Source: Pseudofabraea citricarpa
Lineage: Eukaryota; Ascomycota; Leotiomycetes; Helotiales; Dermateaceae
Direction: 5' to 3'
Length of the DNA stretch: 64,000 bases
NCBI GenBank assembly: GCA_029641185.1
Contig: JAPWGK010000023.1
Span: forward strand, 434,001 to 498,000
The notes beneath the pieces were generated by a model. That model had not been told where the DNA came from and searched no databases. It saw nothing but the letters and a program-made list of their open reading frames with translations. Each line of letters begins with the position of its first letter. The first letter of the stretch is position 1. The translations under genes and the position numbers were made by a program. Below, piece after piece: positions 1 through 11,464 of this stretch.

Positions 1-149
1 GTTTCATTCTTCCTGATTGTTACTCTACTTTTGCACTTGAGATTCGGGCATTTTTGCTGTTGGATTAAGAATCGGGCTTGGGCTTTGGCTTTGGCTTGGG
101 TTTGGGCTACCTAGTGACCGGGTTAGTTGATAAGATACTGTAGATTATC

Positions 150-2216
150 ATGATGGCTTCTTCTTCCCCTTCCTCTCCTTCTCCTGCTCCGTCTGCCAAA
201 AGAGAGACGATCGATACGCAGATTCTGCTCGATGGCGACGGCGGTGATGCGGTCCCGAAACGAACATCTCGTGAGTTTTCCCATCTTTTCTTTCCTCTCT
301 CTCCCTCCTCACTAAACCACCAGAAAAGAAATGGAGGCCGAGATTGAATTAACAGATCATCCTCTGACAGTCCCAGCACCAGCAGCTCTCGCTAGAGAAA
401 ATGATGCCCATCTCACGCTCTACGAGAAGAAGGCGCGCCTGATCGATGATGAGCTCGATGCTATGGGCATGGGCCGATACCAGTGGTATATCTGGAGTCT
501 CTGCGGCTTGGGCTATTTCCTGGACCTGTTGTGGGCGCAGGCTTTTGGCTTGGTTGCGGGCCCGCTGCAGAGGGAGTTGGGGTTTAGTGGTATGTCATCT
601 TTTTATCTTTTTCGTCGACTTATATGAAGAAAAAAGGAAGGATTGATCACTGATGTTTTTTCCCCTCTCTCGGATATAGATGCTCAATTAGGCAATATCT
701 TCACGGCGTTTAGTTCTGGTTTGTGTGCTGGAGCATTCGTCTGGGGCGTACTAGTAGATGTGATAGGTTAGTACCATGCCCTTCCTTGTCAAATTCAAAG
801 ACGAAAAACTGACGCAAAAGATAGGTCGGCGATGGGCGTTCAATGGTACGGTTTTGATTACATGTATATTTGGACTTTGTCTAGGGGCGCCGGATTCCTA
901 TAATGCCATTTTAGTCCTTACGGCATTCAATGGGTTTGGGATTGGAGGAAACATCCCCATCGATACTACCATCTGTCTTGAATTCATCCCACATGTAGGT
1001 TTCCACGCATTGTTGCTAACCGCCGTACCTGACAATTCCACTTCTGTAGAACCGACGCTTTCTTCTCGCTCTCCTATCCATCTTCCAACCTCTAGGAGTC
1101 GTCATCTGCAGCGGAATCGCATACGGCTTCATCCCCAACCACTCGTGCGCCGTGGATCTAAAAAGCTGCAAGGCATCCGACCTAGTACCAGGAGAGGCAT
1201 GCTGTACCAAAGCAGCCAACTACGGATGGAGGTACCTGATGTTCACGCTCGGAGGGATCTCGCTCTTCGTCTTCATCCTCCGGTTCCTCGTCTTCACCTT
1301 CCAGGAATCTCCCAAGTACCTGCTCGGCAAGGGGAAAGATGCAGCGGCTCTAGAAGTCCTGCATACAGTGGCACGTACGAACAGGCGAGAGTGCCACATA
1401 ACGATGGCGACGTTTGAAGAACTAGAGAGTAGCGATTCTTCATCTCCGAGCACCAGCTCGAGCTCGACTGAGAACGAAGGCGAAGCTGAGGAGAGAAGAG
1501 ACATGTTAAGCCGCCGTCGACGAAACCATGCTCCTCCTCCTCCTCCTCCTCATCGTGAGCAAGAGCTCGGACAGAAGAAGCAGAGCATCCGGTCACACAT
1601 GATATCAGAAGCAAAGCGAACGACGATTCTCTTCTCGACGCCGACCCTAACACGGCTGACGATTCTGATCTGGCTGATCTACGCATTCGACTACTGGGGC
1701 TTCAGCGTCGCGGGGTCGTTCCTGCCGACGATCCTGGCGCGCAAGAACTCCCGCATCGACGTGTCCATCAGCGAGACGTACCGGGACTACATCATCATCT
1801 ACGTGCCGGGGGCCGGCGGCGTCGCGCTGGGGGCCTACATGGTGTACATGCCGCGCGTGGGGCGCAAGTGGGCCATGGTGTTCTCGTCGCTGCTGATGGC
1901 CGTGTCGCTGTTCCTCTTCGCCGCCGTCAACACGCAGGCCTCCAACGTCGGCCTCAACGCCATGGAGTACTTCTTCCAGTCCATGTTCAACGCCGTCCTG
2001 TACGGCTGGACCCCTGAGGTCTTCCCTACCGAGGTGCGCGGCACCGCGGCTGGCCTCGCCAGTTTCTGGGGCAGGCTCTTTAGCATCTTCAGCCCCCTCA
2101 TCGCCGGCCATCTGCTCGCTGTCAGCTTGAATGGCCCGCTGTACCTTGCCGGTTCCGGTGTCTTGGTTTGTACCCTCGCCATTCTGGGTCTTCCTTCGAG
2201 GGGGTTCGAACTTTGA
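150..2216 (+). CDS. MFS transporter, SV2/sugar-porter-like
   Basis: Predicted 12-helix plasma- or endomembrane transporter of 601 residues; the substrate cannot be told from sequence. Exons 150-270, 329-589, 680-766, 825-994, 1050-2216, and every junction keeps phase. The loop 2-3 signature is present (DVIGRRW, completed by splicing at 766/825), as are its loop 8-9 echo (RVGRKW) and FPTEVRG near the end, as in sugar-porter/SV2-type MFS proteins. Helices 1-6 lie before about residue 270. A hydrophilic central loop with Ser/Glu runs and a six-proline stretch (about 1530-1550) separates the two halves. The first intron is the weakest call: the in-frame acceptor is at 327-328 rather than the better-looking CAG at 321-323. 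Translation could instead start at the ATG at 331, losing about 41 residues. Confidence 0.87.
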
Positions 2217-2940
2217 GCGTCTTTGGTTGAGAAATATAGAGGGAGAGAAGAGAAGAGAAGGGAAGGGAAGGGAAGGGAAGGGAAAGGAAGAAAGCGTCGG
2301 GCGTATACGTAAAGGGTTGGGGGTTAGCGGGGCGTTTGGATTTAACTTATGCTTTTCAGTACCTCGATAGATTATAGAGATCTTCTGCTTGTTGCGTATC
2401 TTTGTACCTCATGTTATGTCGACTGCCCATCTTCAAACTCGAGTTTCCTCGCTTGACTTCTAATAGCCGAGAGAGCACAAACAAATTTGATAACTTGGGT
2501 CAAGCGACTGATTTAGTTTGGGAATATGCGGAAACAAGCTGAAGAGATTCATAAATATCTAACACTGCCTACAAGCTAGCTAGCTAGCTACCTTATATAC
2601 GTACGCCCTACAAAAGCCTCCATCCTTTCTTTCCTGGCGATAAAAAAAAAGTAAAAATACTCTGCAAGCAAGACATGAGACGGCAAAAAACATGATATCT
2701 TATCTCGAAACCTATCAACACAAAAAAGCAATCTTGAACCTAGCTGGGAAAACTCTAAACACTACAAGGGATGTTAAATAGGCAAACATGAAATGCGTGC
2801 TACTTCCAAACAAGTTATCAAGTTGATGCACTGATGGTGCACACCCAGAACCCTTGAATACATGGCTTTGCCTTCCGTGCACGAGGCTTTCTTCTCCGCG
2901 TAAACCGAATTGTACATAACTGCGTTGTGTAGGAGCACGA
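2217..2940. other. convergent 3' intergenic region
   Basis: Spacer between two convergent genes. It holds an uninterrupted purine tract at 2239-2294 with repeated GGAAG units, in the presumed 3' UTR of the MFS gene, and a TAGC tetranucleotide run at about 2576-2591. No coding signal seen. Confidence 0.6.
2239..2294 (+). repeat. 56-nt purine tract (GAGAA/GGAAG)n
   Basis: Low-complexity all-purine run just after the MFS stop codon, beginning with GAGAA units and continuing as GGAAG units. It is a simple repeat that probably varies in length between strains. Confidence 0.85.
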
Positions 2941-4047
2941 TTAAGCCTTTGCTGCTTTGGATCTAGCCACCTGCGGTGGGTCTCGGTTGAATACAGTCCT
3001 GAATTCCTGGTAATAACGCTCAAGATCCCGAGCACCCTTATCTTCATAAATCTATAAATTGCTGTTAGCACGAGTCTTGCATAACGTGGAGGCTTTTTAC
3101 TGACCTTGCGCTGGCTTGCAGGTAGTTTGCTGAACTCTTCCTGAACGACTTTGTTGGCCTCCGGTACTTTCAGACCTTTCAGATCCCCAGAACTCCATCT
3201 TTCAACCAGGAAAAAGTTGTAAGGAGCCGACGGCCGTTTTGGAATTCGGATGTCATGAATGGGTTTCACATTTGCCTTTCTGATCTTGTTCAATTGGTTA
3301 CGTGCGTTGTTAGCCTCACGAATCTGCTCTGGTGTATGGGTCTCAACCCATTGGCTGAAAGCTGCTACATTGATATCTCTTTGCTGGTTGGCTTTGTGGT
3401 TCCATTGCTTGAAGGCACGAATTAGCAGTTGTCAAGTATCTGTGGCCGGATTGATTCTATACCTCTCGCTCGGCTGGGCTGAGCTCCTTGTATTTTGCGG
3501 CAGCATCTGGCATTGCTCGTTTAAGGAAACCGGCAGTGCTGCGATCGAGTGATTTGGTGAAGTCCTGGAAGAAGGATGTCCAGGCTGTGGGGCGAAGTGC
3601 AATCTTGGGTTGCGATAAGAGTAAAGATTTCTCCTTCAATTCCTTCAGGTTTCCCTTTGCCTTGAGTATCGCTTTTTTGGCCTTGATCTGTTCTTTCTTC
3701 TCTGGCGTCAGAACAGGTTTCTTAGCGACAGGCTTCCTCTTCAAAGGCTTCTTCGCAGCAGCTTTCTTCACAGTTGTCTTCGAAGCTGGTTTCTTGGCAG
3801 CCGGTTTCTTCGAGGCGGGCTTCTTTGCTGACTTGGGTGATGCTTTCTTGGTAGCTGTAGAAGCTGTAGCAAAGGATCGTCGAAGGACAGATGTAGATGG
3901 CGAGCGGTCCGAGGTGTTGTTGGGGGATTTGGAGCTATCAACTCGGTGCAGGTACCAGATATTTCGGATGGCTCGACTCTTGGTTGTGGTATGCGACGCG
4001 CCGGCGCCAACCCTCCTGATGGCGGCTCGGCCAATTGAATACATCAT
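2941..4047 (-). CDS. mitochondrial HMG-box DNA-binding protein (Abf2/TFAM-like)
   Basis: Likely packages or maintains mitochondrial DNA. The 332-residue model uses exons 4047-3463, 3407-3105 and 3051-2941, all phase 0, with donors GTATAG and GTCAGT. The N-terminus (about residues 1-58) is rich in Arg/Ser/Ala with few acids, like a mitochondrial presequence. A Lys/Ala/Pro repeat follows (about 67-115), then a first HMG-like box (about 150-220, broken by intron 1) and a second, clearer box (about 251-316) beginning PKRPSAPYNFF. The start is the first of two adjacent Met codons; longer upstream open frame lacks presequence features. The gene is divergent from Prp5. A nuclear HMG protein is possible, but the presequence and box spacing fit the mitochondrial class. 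Confidence 0.85.
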
Positions 4048-4469
4048 ATTGAAGATTTGCAGCAGCTGTTGATGGGTTGGTGTGTTGATGTCTTGGGAAG
4101 GGAGATGTGGGTGTGGGGAAATGAAAGAGTGACTGAAGCCGGCAGAAGAGCTCGCGTTCTGGCGTGCCAGCCCCTTCCTTTCCATGACACGCGAGCACAG
4201 CCTTGCGCCTTTGCTAACCATAAATGGCCTAGCCGCAATTCAGATGATCTGCCTTGTACTGCAACTTTATGTGACTGAGGGGAAAGCCAAAATTTTGTTA
4301 ATCTATCATCTAACTACACACACGCATCGCTGATTATTGTCTCACGCACAGCACAGGCACATCAGTTGCCCTAGTCACTACAGTTTACAGAGTGAAGTAG
4401 CGCGTTTGGTGATAACCCCAGCTGCCAGAAAGTATTTCTGCCCGTTGAAATACAGGCCGAGACAGAACA
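4048..4469. promoter_or_regulatory. shared divergent promoter, HMG-box gene / prp5
   Basis: 422 bp separate the start codons of the minus-strand HMG-box gene and the plus-strand prp5 gene, so both promoters and 5' UTRs must lie here. I see no convincing TATA box; the evidence is gene arrangement only. Confidence 0.6.
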
Positions 4470-7400
4470 ATGGCTCGGCACAGGGACTCTCGCTCACCAT
4501 CGCCAACAGGAAGCCAGCACTCCTCCAAACGAGTTCGAAGGGATGACGATATCCGGCGGGATAGAGATAGACGCGATGATGTCCGAGGGCCACCGCGCCG
4601 CCGCAGTCGCTCTCGAAGCATCGATGTAGGAGCGCCCAGAGCATGGAATGCCAGATCTCAGTTGACTGACCAAGCCCCCGCACAGCGCCGTCACCGAGAC
4701 CGCGATATCCCCCGACGACGAGATCGATCGATAGACCGCCGAGATGACTACCACAGAGTAGATCGAAGAGACAGATCAAGAGATCGCCGCGATAGATACG
4801 CAGACAGAGAACGATCTCCAGATAGACGGCGACGGAGAAGCCGTGATCGAGATTATCGTGACAGGCGAGACGACTCTTTGGATAGGGCTCGAAGGCGCGG
4901 CGTGGACTCAGCTGATTCGTGGTCCCACAGCAGAGATGAGAATCGCCCTAAACCCGTGAGCAAAGTGGACATTGCGAAACCTGCCGATGTAAGTTCTCCC
5001 GTATTGACAAGTCTGCAAGTGAGTTGCTAATATTATCTCACAGGCACCGAAGCCACCAGCTCCCGCTGGCCAATCCGAAGCCGATAAGAAGGCTGAGCGC
5101 CTGGCGAAGTTAGAAGCATGGAAAAAGAAGATGACAGAAGATAAAGAGCGCAAGGAAAAAGAGGCATCGGCTGGAGGACCGAGAAAGCTACTTGCTGAGA
5201 TAGATCAGAAAGCTAATGGATCTCCTGCAATTGCTTCACCAGCCTCTCCAGGAACTCCTAAGAATGCGCCTTCTCCAGCACCATATGCTGGAAAATTCGA
5301 CCCAAAGGCAATAGCCAAGAAAGCCGTGGCTACGTCAAACACTACAAATGCTCTCGGCAAGGATCTACCCCTAAAAGAATTGTCTAAGGCGTCTGCTACC
5401 TTAACTGCTTCTAAAGGGCTACAAGCTGACAAAAAGCCAACAGCTTTCAACAGCACATCAAATGGTAATATTCTGGACACTGCACTAGTTCTACTTCCAA
5501 AAGCTAATCGAAGTCTAACAGTTACAGCATCTGCATTACCTAAAGCTCGCGCAAACTTGAGTGGTTTCGGACTTGGCGCAAAATCCAACACCGACCACGA
5601 GAAGGCATCTTCAAAGCGAGCGTTAGATTTCGGCGAGGATGAGGGGGCAAGAAAAAAACTTGAGAAGCTACCAACCCTACCCTTAGCAAACATCGAAAAT
5701 GAGGATACTGCGCTCGCTAACGGTGATAATGGAGAAGATGACGACGACGATGTCGAAATGGAGGATGGGACAGAAGAAGAGGCGGCAGCTGCTGCAAGAG
5801 CTGCCGCTGAAAAACGTGAAGAGCGTCTTCAAGAACAATTGCAGACACAAGAGACTGATGAAGCTATGGAGCCACAAATCGATACCAATGGCGACATAAA
5901 AATGGCCGAAAATCCTGTTCCGCAACCTGAGCCTACACCAGTCGAAGAAGACGATGAAGTCGATCCTCTAGATGCCTTTATGGAGGAGATGGGTGATCCA
6001 TTTGCCGCGCCGAAAACGAATGACAGCTTCAACAAAACAAAGAGCAAGAGTCAGCAGCAGGAGCCCGAAGCATTGTTTGGTGATGACGATGTGGAACTCA
6101 AAGCCATGGAAGCGGATCCAGACGATATTCTTGCTATGGCAAGTAAAGCTCGGAAAAAGAAGGATTTGCCAACTGTCGATTATTCGAAGCTTGTTCTTGA
6201 ACCCTTCCGTAAGAACTTTTACACCGAACCAGCTGAGCTGACAGATATGACGGAAGCAGAGCTCGCAGATCTGCGACTTGAACTTGATGGTATCAAAGTG
6301 GCTGGTAAGGATGTCCCAAAACCAGTCCAGAAATGGGCCCAGTGTGGTTTGAATGCTCAATCGTTGGAGGTGATTCGCAAACTTGGCTACGAGAGACCAA
6401 CTTCCATTCAAATGCAAGCAATCCCGGCCATTATGTCCGGGAGAGACGTCATTGGTGTTGCCAAAACTGGATCTGGAAAAACCATTGCCTTCCTTTTACC
6501 CATGTTTCGCCATATTCGAGACCAACGACCCCTGGAAGGTTCTGATGGTCCAGTCGGTCTCATTGTGTCACCAACCCGAGAGTTGGCAACTCAGATTCAC
6601 AAAGAATGCAAGCCGTTCATTAAGGCTATGGGCCTTAGAGCCGTTTGTGCCTATGGTGGAGCCCCTATCAAAGACCAGATTGCTGACCTTAAGCGTGGAG
6701 CGGAGATAATTGTCTGTACCCCTGGCCGTATGATAGAGCTTTTGGGTGCCAACTCCGGTAGAGTAACAAATCTTCTAAGAGTTACATATGTTGTATTAGA
6801 CGAAGCAGATCGTATGTTCGATATGGGATTTGAACCTCAGGTCATGAGGATCTTTGCTAACATTCGTCCAAATCGACAAACCATTCTCTTTTCCGCAACA
6901 ATGCCTAGGATCATGGATGCATTAGCCAAGAAAACGCTCCAGTCACCAGTTGAAATTACTGTAGGTGGTCGAAGTGTAGTCGCCCCAGAGATTACCCAAA
7001 TTGTAGAAGTGCGAGAAGAGAAAGAGAAATTCCACCGACTTCTAGAGCTTCTCGGGGAGCTATACGATAAAGATGAAGACGCCCGAACCCTCATTTTTGT
7101 TGATAGGCAAGAGAAAGCAGATGACTTGCTTAAAGACTTGATGAGAAAAGGTTATCCATGCATGTCAATTCACGGCGGAAAAGACCAGATTGACCGAGAC
7201 TCAACCATCGATGATTTCAAAGCCGGAGTTGTGCCCATCATGATCGCCACTTCAGTTGCTGCCCGAGGATTAGATGTAAAACAGCTCAAGCTTGTTGTAA
7301 ATTTCGATGCGCCAAATCATTTGGAGGATTATGTCCATAGAGCTGGTCGTACAGGAAGAGCTGGCAATACTGGTACAGCAGTAACCTTCATCACCGAGGA

Positions 7401-8226
7401 GCAGGAACAGTTCTCAGTTGGCATTGCTAAAGCGCTTGAACAGAGTGGCCAGCCTGTCCCGGACCGACTAAACGAGATGAGGAAGTCTTTCCGAGACAAA
7501 GTCAAGAGTGGAAAATCCAAAGATAGCTCTGGTTTTGGTGGCAAGGGTCTTGAACGACTTGATGCTGAGCGAGAAGCAGCACGGAACCGTGAGCGTAAGA
7601 CACACAAGACTGATGGTGATGACGAGGAAGAGAAAGAAGAGAAGACTAGCGATGAAGACGTTGTCCTCAAAGCTGCGTCGGCTGTCCAGCCAGCTGCCGC
7701 CCCAACACCACAGCTTGTGGGCGTTCCCAAGGGCATTGATCTTGATGGCAAGATCACAGTCCACCGCACCGAACCAGCTGCCGCATCATCTGGTGGTTCA
7801 AGAAATCCTTTGGATAAGGTTACATCTGCCATTGATGCCATCAATGCCAGACTCAACAAGACTGGTCAATTGCGCTCTGGAGTACCTATCGACAACAAAG
7901 GGCCCGATGCTGGTGCTTTTCACGCAACTCTTGAAATTAACGACTTCCCACAAAAGGCTCGTTGGGCTGTTACCAATAGAACCAATGTTGCCAAGATTCT
8001 TGAAGCAACTGGTACTTCAATTACCACGAAGGGCAGTTTCTATGCAGCAGGTAAGGATGTGCAGCCAGGTGGTGATCCAAAATTGTATATCTTGGTCGAA
8101 GGTGATACAGAAGTTGTTGTAACAAATGCCATGCGAGAACTAATGAGACTATTGAAGGAAGGTACCATGGCTGCAGCAGATGCAGAAGGAAGGGCTCCTG
8201 CAAGTGGGCGATATAATGTTGTATAA
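4470..8226 (+). CDS. prp5: pre-mRNA-processing ATP-dependent RNA helicase Prp5
   Basis: DEAD-box ATPase that acts on U2 snRNP during branch-site selection in pre-spliceosome assembly, in the nucleus. Two exons, 4470-4988 and 5044-8226 (donor GTAAGT, branch GCTAAT, acceptor CACAG), give 1233 residues. The N-terminal 150 residues are an RS/RD/RDR-rich tail. The Prp5-specific DPLD motif sits near residue 480 inside an acidic stretch. Helicase motifs follow in order: Q motif, AKTGSGKT (about 646), PTRELA, TPGR, DEAD (about 759), SAT, ARGLD and HRAGRTGR. The C-terminal domain (about 1040-1230) is the usual Prp5 extension. The DPLD motif and the extension separate it from other DEAD-box families. 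Confidence 0.96.
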
Positions 8227-8428
8227 GCAGTACTTTAGAATATAATAGATCAAGAACATCCAGAATTTCTATAATGCGACGTTTCGTCGTTGGCGTCAAG
8301 CTGGCGCAAGAAACTCCCGAACACCGTCACGATATTATAACTCCGTTTCACCAACGTCCTTGAATCAGCTTCCACTCTACTGTGTTGAGTAGGTATAGCT
8401 TCACCGTACACTATTGGGACTAAGCGCT

Positions 8429-8891
8429 TCAATTATAATTCCTCGATTCCTGCGCAGAATCAACCTCTCTCTGCCTCCTCTCATCCCTGCTTAACTCTCC
8501 CAATGTATCACTCCTCGTCTGTTTCTTCTGCTCTGCGAGCTTTCCTCCCAGTTTCCCCTTCGGCCTATTTGCTTCTTTCGCTCTTGCCTATATTTCTCCG
8601 CGTCAATTTTAACATTCTTACTATCGAACCTCTCCCGTGGCGAATTGAAATCAAAGCCCAACGTACCTCTGCAGCTTCCGCAGCTTTCTTGCGCGCATCT
8701 TCCCTCTCGGCCTCGGTTCCTGCCCCTCCTCCAGCTCCCCCTAACGTCCGCGCTGGACCACCGACTTTCCTCGGTAGGGGCGCTGTGGGTTTGCTGTTCG
8801 TTGTGTTGGTGGGCGCGGGCGCTGAGGAGAGGGTTCGTCCTGGTTGCGCGAATGGATCGTCGTTGCTTTGCTTCCCGCAGAGGTTACCCAT
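8429..8891 (-). CDS. small MGNLCG-type protein, predicted N-myristoylated
   Basis: 127-residue protein built from exons 8891-8667 and 8587-8429 (donor GTACGT, acceptor ATAG, phase 0). It opens MGNLCGKQ: Gly2 and Cys5 fit an N-myristoylation plus palmitoylation signal, so it is probably membrane-anchored. The middle is Pro/Ala/Gly-rich (residues 20-60). The C-terminal half is a charged Ala/Glu/Arg helix that ends ESRNYN. I recognise it as a small conserved ascomycete protein of unknown function; the second exon supplies its characteristic KGKLG, KKQTR and RNYN elements, which supports the splice. Without splicing the frame runs on into unrelated residues and stops at 8565. Confidence 0.8.
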
Positions 8892-11460
8892 GGTGTGCTT
8901 CTTGTGCTGTCCTTGATCTGCAGGAGATGGAAAGTGAAGGGAGAAAGGAGAGGGGGGAGGATTGCAGGTGGGTTAAAAAGGTTTGCGCCCGCTGCCTGGA
9001 CTTGTCGTTGTCGTCGTAGTCCCGTCTCTTGGGTTTCTTGGGTTTCTCGGATCAGGGACCGAGTGAGCAGAAGAAGGTGGGGAAAGAATGGGTGAGAGGG
9101 CTCTTATCGATAAGAAATTTGCGCTTGTCCTCTTATGCTACGGAGATTGAGACCAGATGGAGTTAATATTTTTGGAAGGATGACGTAGTAGGTCATTTGC
9201 AGTCTTCATTGACGGGATTCACGGTAAGATTTGAAAACGTGGTTTCATTTGAGTGCAGTGATGGAGGGAGGATGGGATTCATGTTCGTTATGCGGGTAAA
9301 GTTCTCGGCCTGCAGGGGTCTTGGCTTCTCTGCGTGCGTGATTCAACCGCGCCACAATGAACACCTGGATATCTCCTGGACACCTTGGCTAACTTTTTGT
9401 GTTTTCTTTTGGATAGATAGAAAGTTTCTGGACTTGGTATGCCCTAGACCGAGTGGACCCATGTGGTAATCACCCGGTGGAAGTAATTGTTGGTCGTTTT
9501 GTAGATTGCAACCTCATAGTACCTATGTGCCTTTTAATATCCATAACTCTTCTAGGACCCTTATACTTTTAAATGACTGTACATGTGATAATTCTATGTT
9601 TTCTTCTAAGTATTAACATAGTATAAATATAGGAATCAAATTCCTTTAAAGAATAATTGACAGCTGCCTTAACCTACTCGACTAGTATTAAGCGGCTCGT
9701 AACCAAAAATACCAGATCTTACTTGAAATACTTTGAGGACATGCTTTGCGAGCTGATATCCGAGCATATATGACCAGTATATTAAAGATTTTGTAACTTC
9801 ATAGGAGAAAGTATCAGCCGATTCATATCTTTATAACGTTTGACCTTATAATAATCATGTGCCTTCGAATAGGTAACTATATTCTCTCAAAGAATCCTAA
9901 CATTATTAGATACATGGCTACTTAAAAGCATAAAAGTAGCTAGCTAACTTATACCTCGGCTTTAAACTGGCTTGCCAAAAGTTGCTTCTATTACCTATGT
10001 ACTTGTATAAAGTATACTAATATAGCTAGCAATTCATCTAAGGCTTGTTACTCTTAATTTCATGCTCCACTTTGAACTTCTCGGTATATATCTTAAACCA
10101 TCCAGTCGGTTCCTACGTAAAATATCCTGTGATATCATACAATGCATTTGTTGAGATATGATCCGTCTCTCTCTTACCAACTCACGAGTCCTACTTCACA
10201 AAATACTAAATCTCTAAAGGGTCAGATTCTAATTGTTCTTGCAGAAATTCTTGTGCTTCTTCTTATCTGATCCGGAATCAATCCGTGTTTTCTAACTCTT
10301 GAGCGAAAAACATGCTTGTCGTCAAATCCTTGCTTGCCCTTTCTAGAAAGAGCATGAGTCAAAGCTGTGGTTGTATCAAAGAAAGTACAAATAGATTGAA
10401 TAGATATTTTGATACAAGTAGAAGCAAGATTATTATAAAGAGCAAGCTAGACTGAGATTGTGAGATTGAGACAAAACTAGTTCTTGAAGAAGAAAAGTTG
10501 TCGCTAAGCACCATACAAGCGATAAAGTCACGAGAGCATAAAAGAAACACATAAGTTGGCAGAAGTGAATCACTAAGCTTAAGCGGCAGGACATCTTCTC
10601 ACCTAATTATAACTTGCGGTCATAAGACAGTAAGCTGGCAGAAGGAGTAAGCATTCATCACGTGAATGTCCTTGATATGTGAAACAGTGCCAGCCCAGAA
10701 CAACCAATGGACTTTGAGCCACCTTGATTACTTTGCCAGGAGTACATAGCTTTGTACGGTACTACATTCAGCCTTGCATCATGTGAACTCCGGACGCCAA
10801 ACGAGAGTCAGAGACCCTTCGTCCTTGTTGCTGGATTGTACATGAAGCAAGGCACAAGGATAAATAAGGTTGCTGCAGAACAATGTCTCTGGTTTTAGAA
10901 CCATGTGAAAGCGAATCCCGTGGAAATTAAGAAATCAAGGCATGTATCGCAGAAGTACTTCGTAAAGGAGTCGTGGGCTGGAAAGCATGACATACGAAAA
11001 CGTCAAGACGCACTGCAAAGGACACAACAAAGAACCTAAGCGGGAACGACAACAACAAACAAAGAAGGTGGGCCCAACACAGCAACTCTGGAGATGATGC
11101 ATGAATCGTGGAAATCAAGAATTTGCGATTGCCTGACTGCGCCAAGGCTGAAGTTCCCTCCCCCGTCCGTGTCTCCCCACGCCGGGTTCCCGCTGCAGCC
11201 ACGCTAATTTTCATCCATCATTTTCGCAGATCCTCCTCCGCGTGCTCCCTCTCTTTCTCTCTTTCTTTCTCTCCTCACACCACCGGTGAAACATCCAACA
11301 ACACGAACAATTACCGCCAGCAAATGCATATCGAAACAGACCCGACGAACATTTCTTTCCTTTCCTCTGCACCCCAGATGCGCACACCAGGCCTACAGAA
11401 ACTGGACCGCAATTATCGATCGCAACTTCGAGCTGATGGGGAGAGACGCCGTGGTGCGCC
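8892..11460. other. long intergenic region
   Basis: About 2.6 kb with no gene I can support. 8892-9480 is of ordinary base composition and should hold the 5' UTR and promoter of the MGNLCG gene. 9480-10560 is clearly AT-richer with many TAGCTA and TATA words and stop codons in all frames, like decayed intergenic DNA. 10600-11460 leads into the AGC kinase gene and contains a C/T-rich stretch at about 11222-11276, a common feature near fungal transcription starts. Confidence 0.6.
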
Positions 11461-11464
11461 ATGA
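11324..11464 (+). promoter_or_regulatory. upstream ORF whose stop overlaps the kinase start (ATGA)
   Basis: An ATG at 11324 opens a 46-codon frame that ends with TGA at 11462-11464, overlapping the kinase ATG at 11461 as ATGA. If the mRNA starts upstream of 11324 (a C/T-rich block at 11222-11276 would allow this), ribosomes translating it would end exactly at the main start, an arrangement suited to reinitiation control. The transcript start is not known. Confidence 0.4.

Noticed and set aside
1647..2111. Long minus-strand open frame opposite the MFS gene
   Set aside because: Shadow of GC-rich coding DNA; Asp/Val/Arg/His-rich composition and no motif, while the plus strand has clear transporter signatures.
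3488..4072. 194-codon plus-strand frame opposite the HMG-box gene
   Set aside because: Antisense of the Lys/Ala repeat reads as Phe/Ala/Gly repeats; this is a shadow, not a gene.
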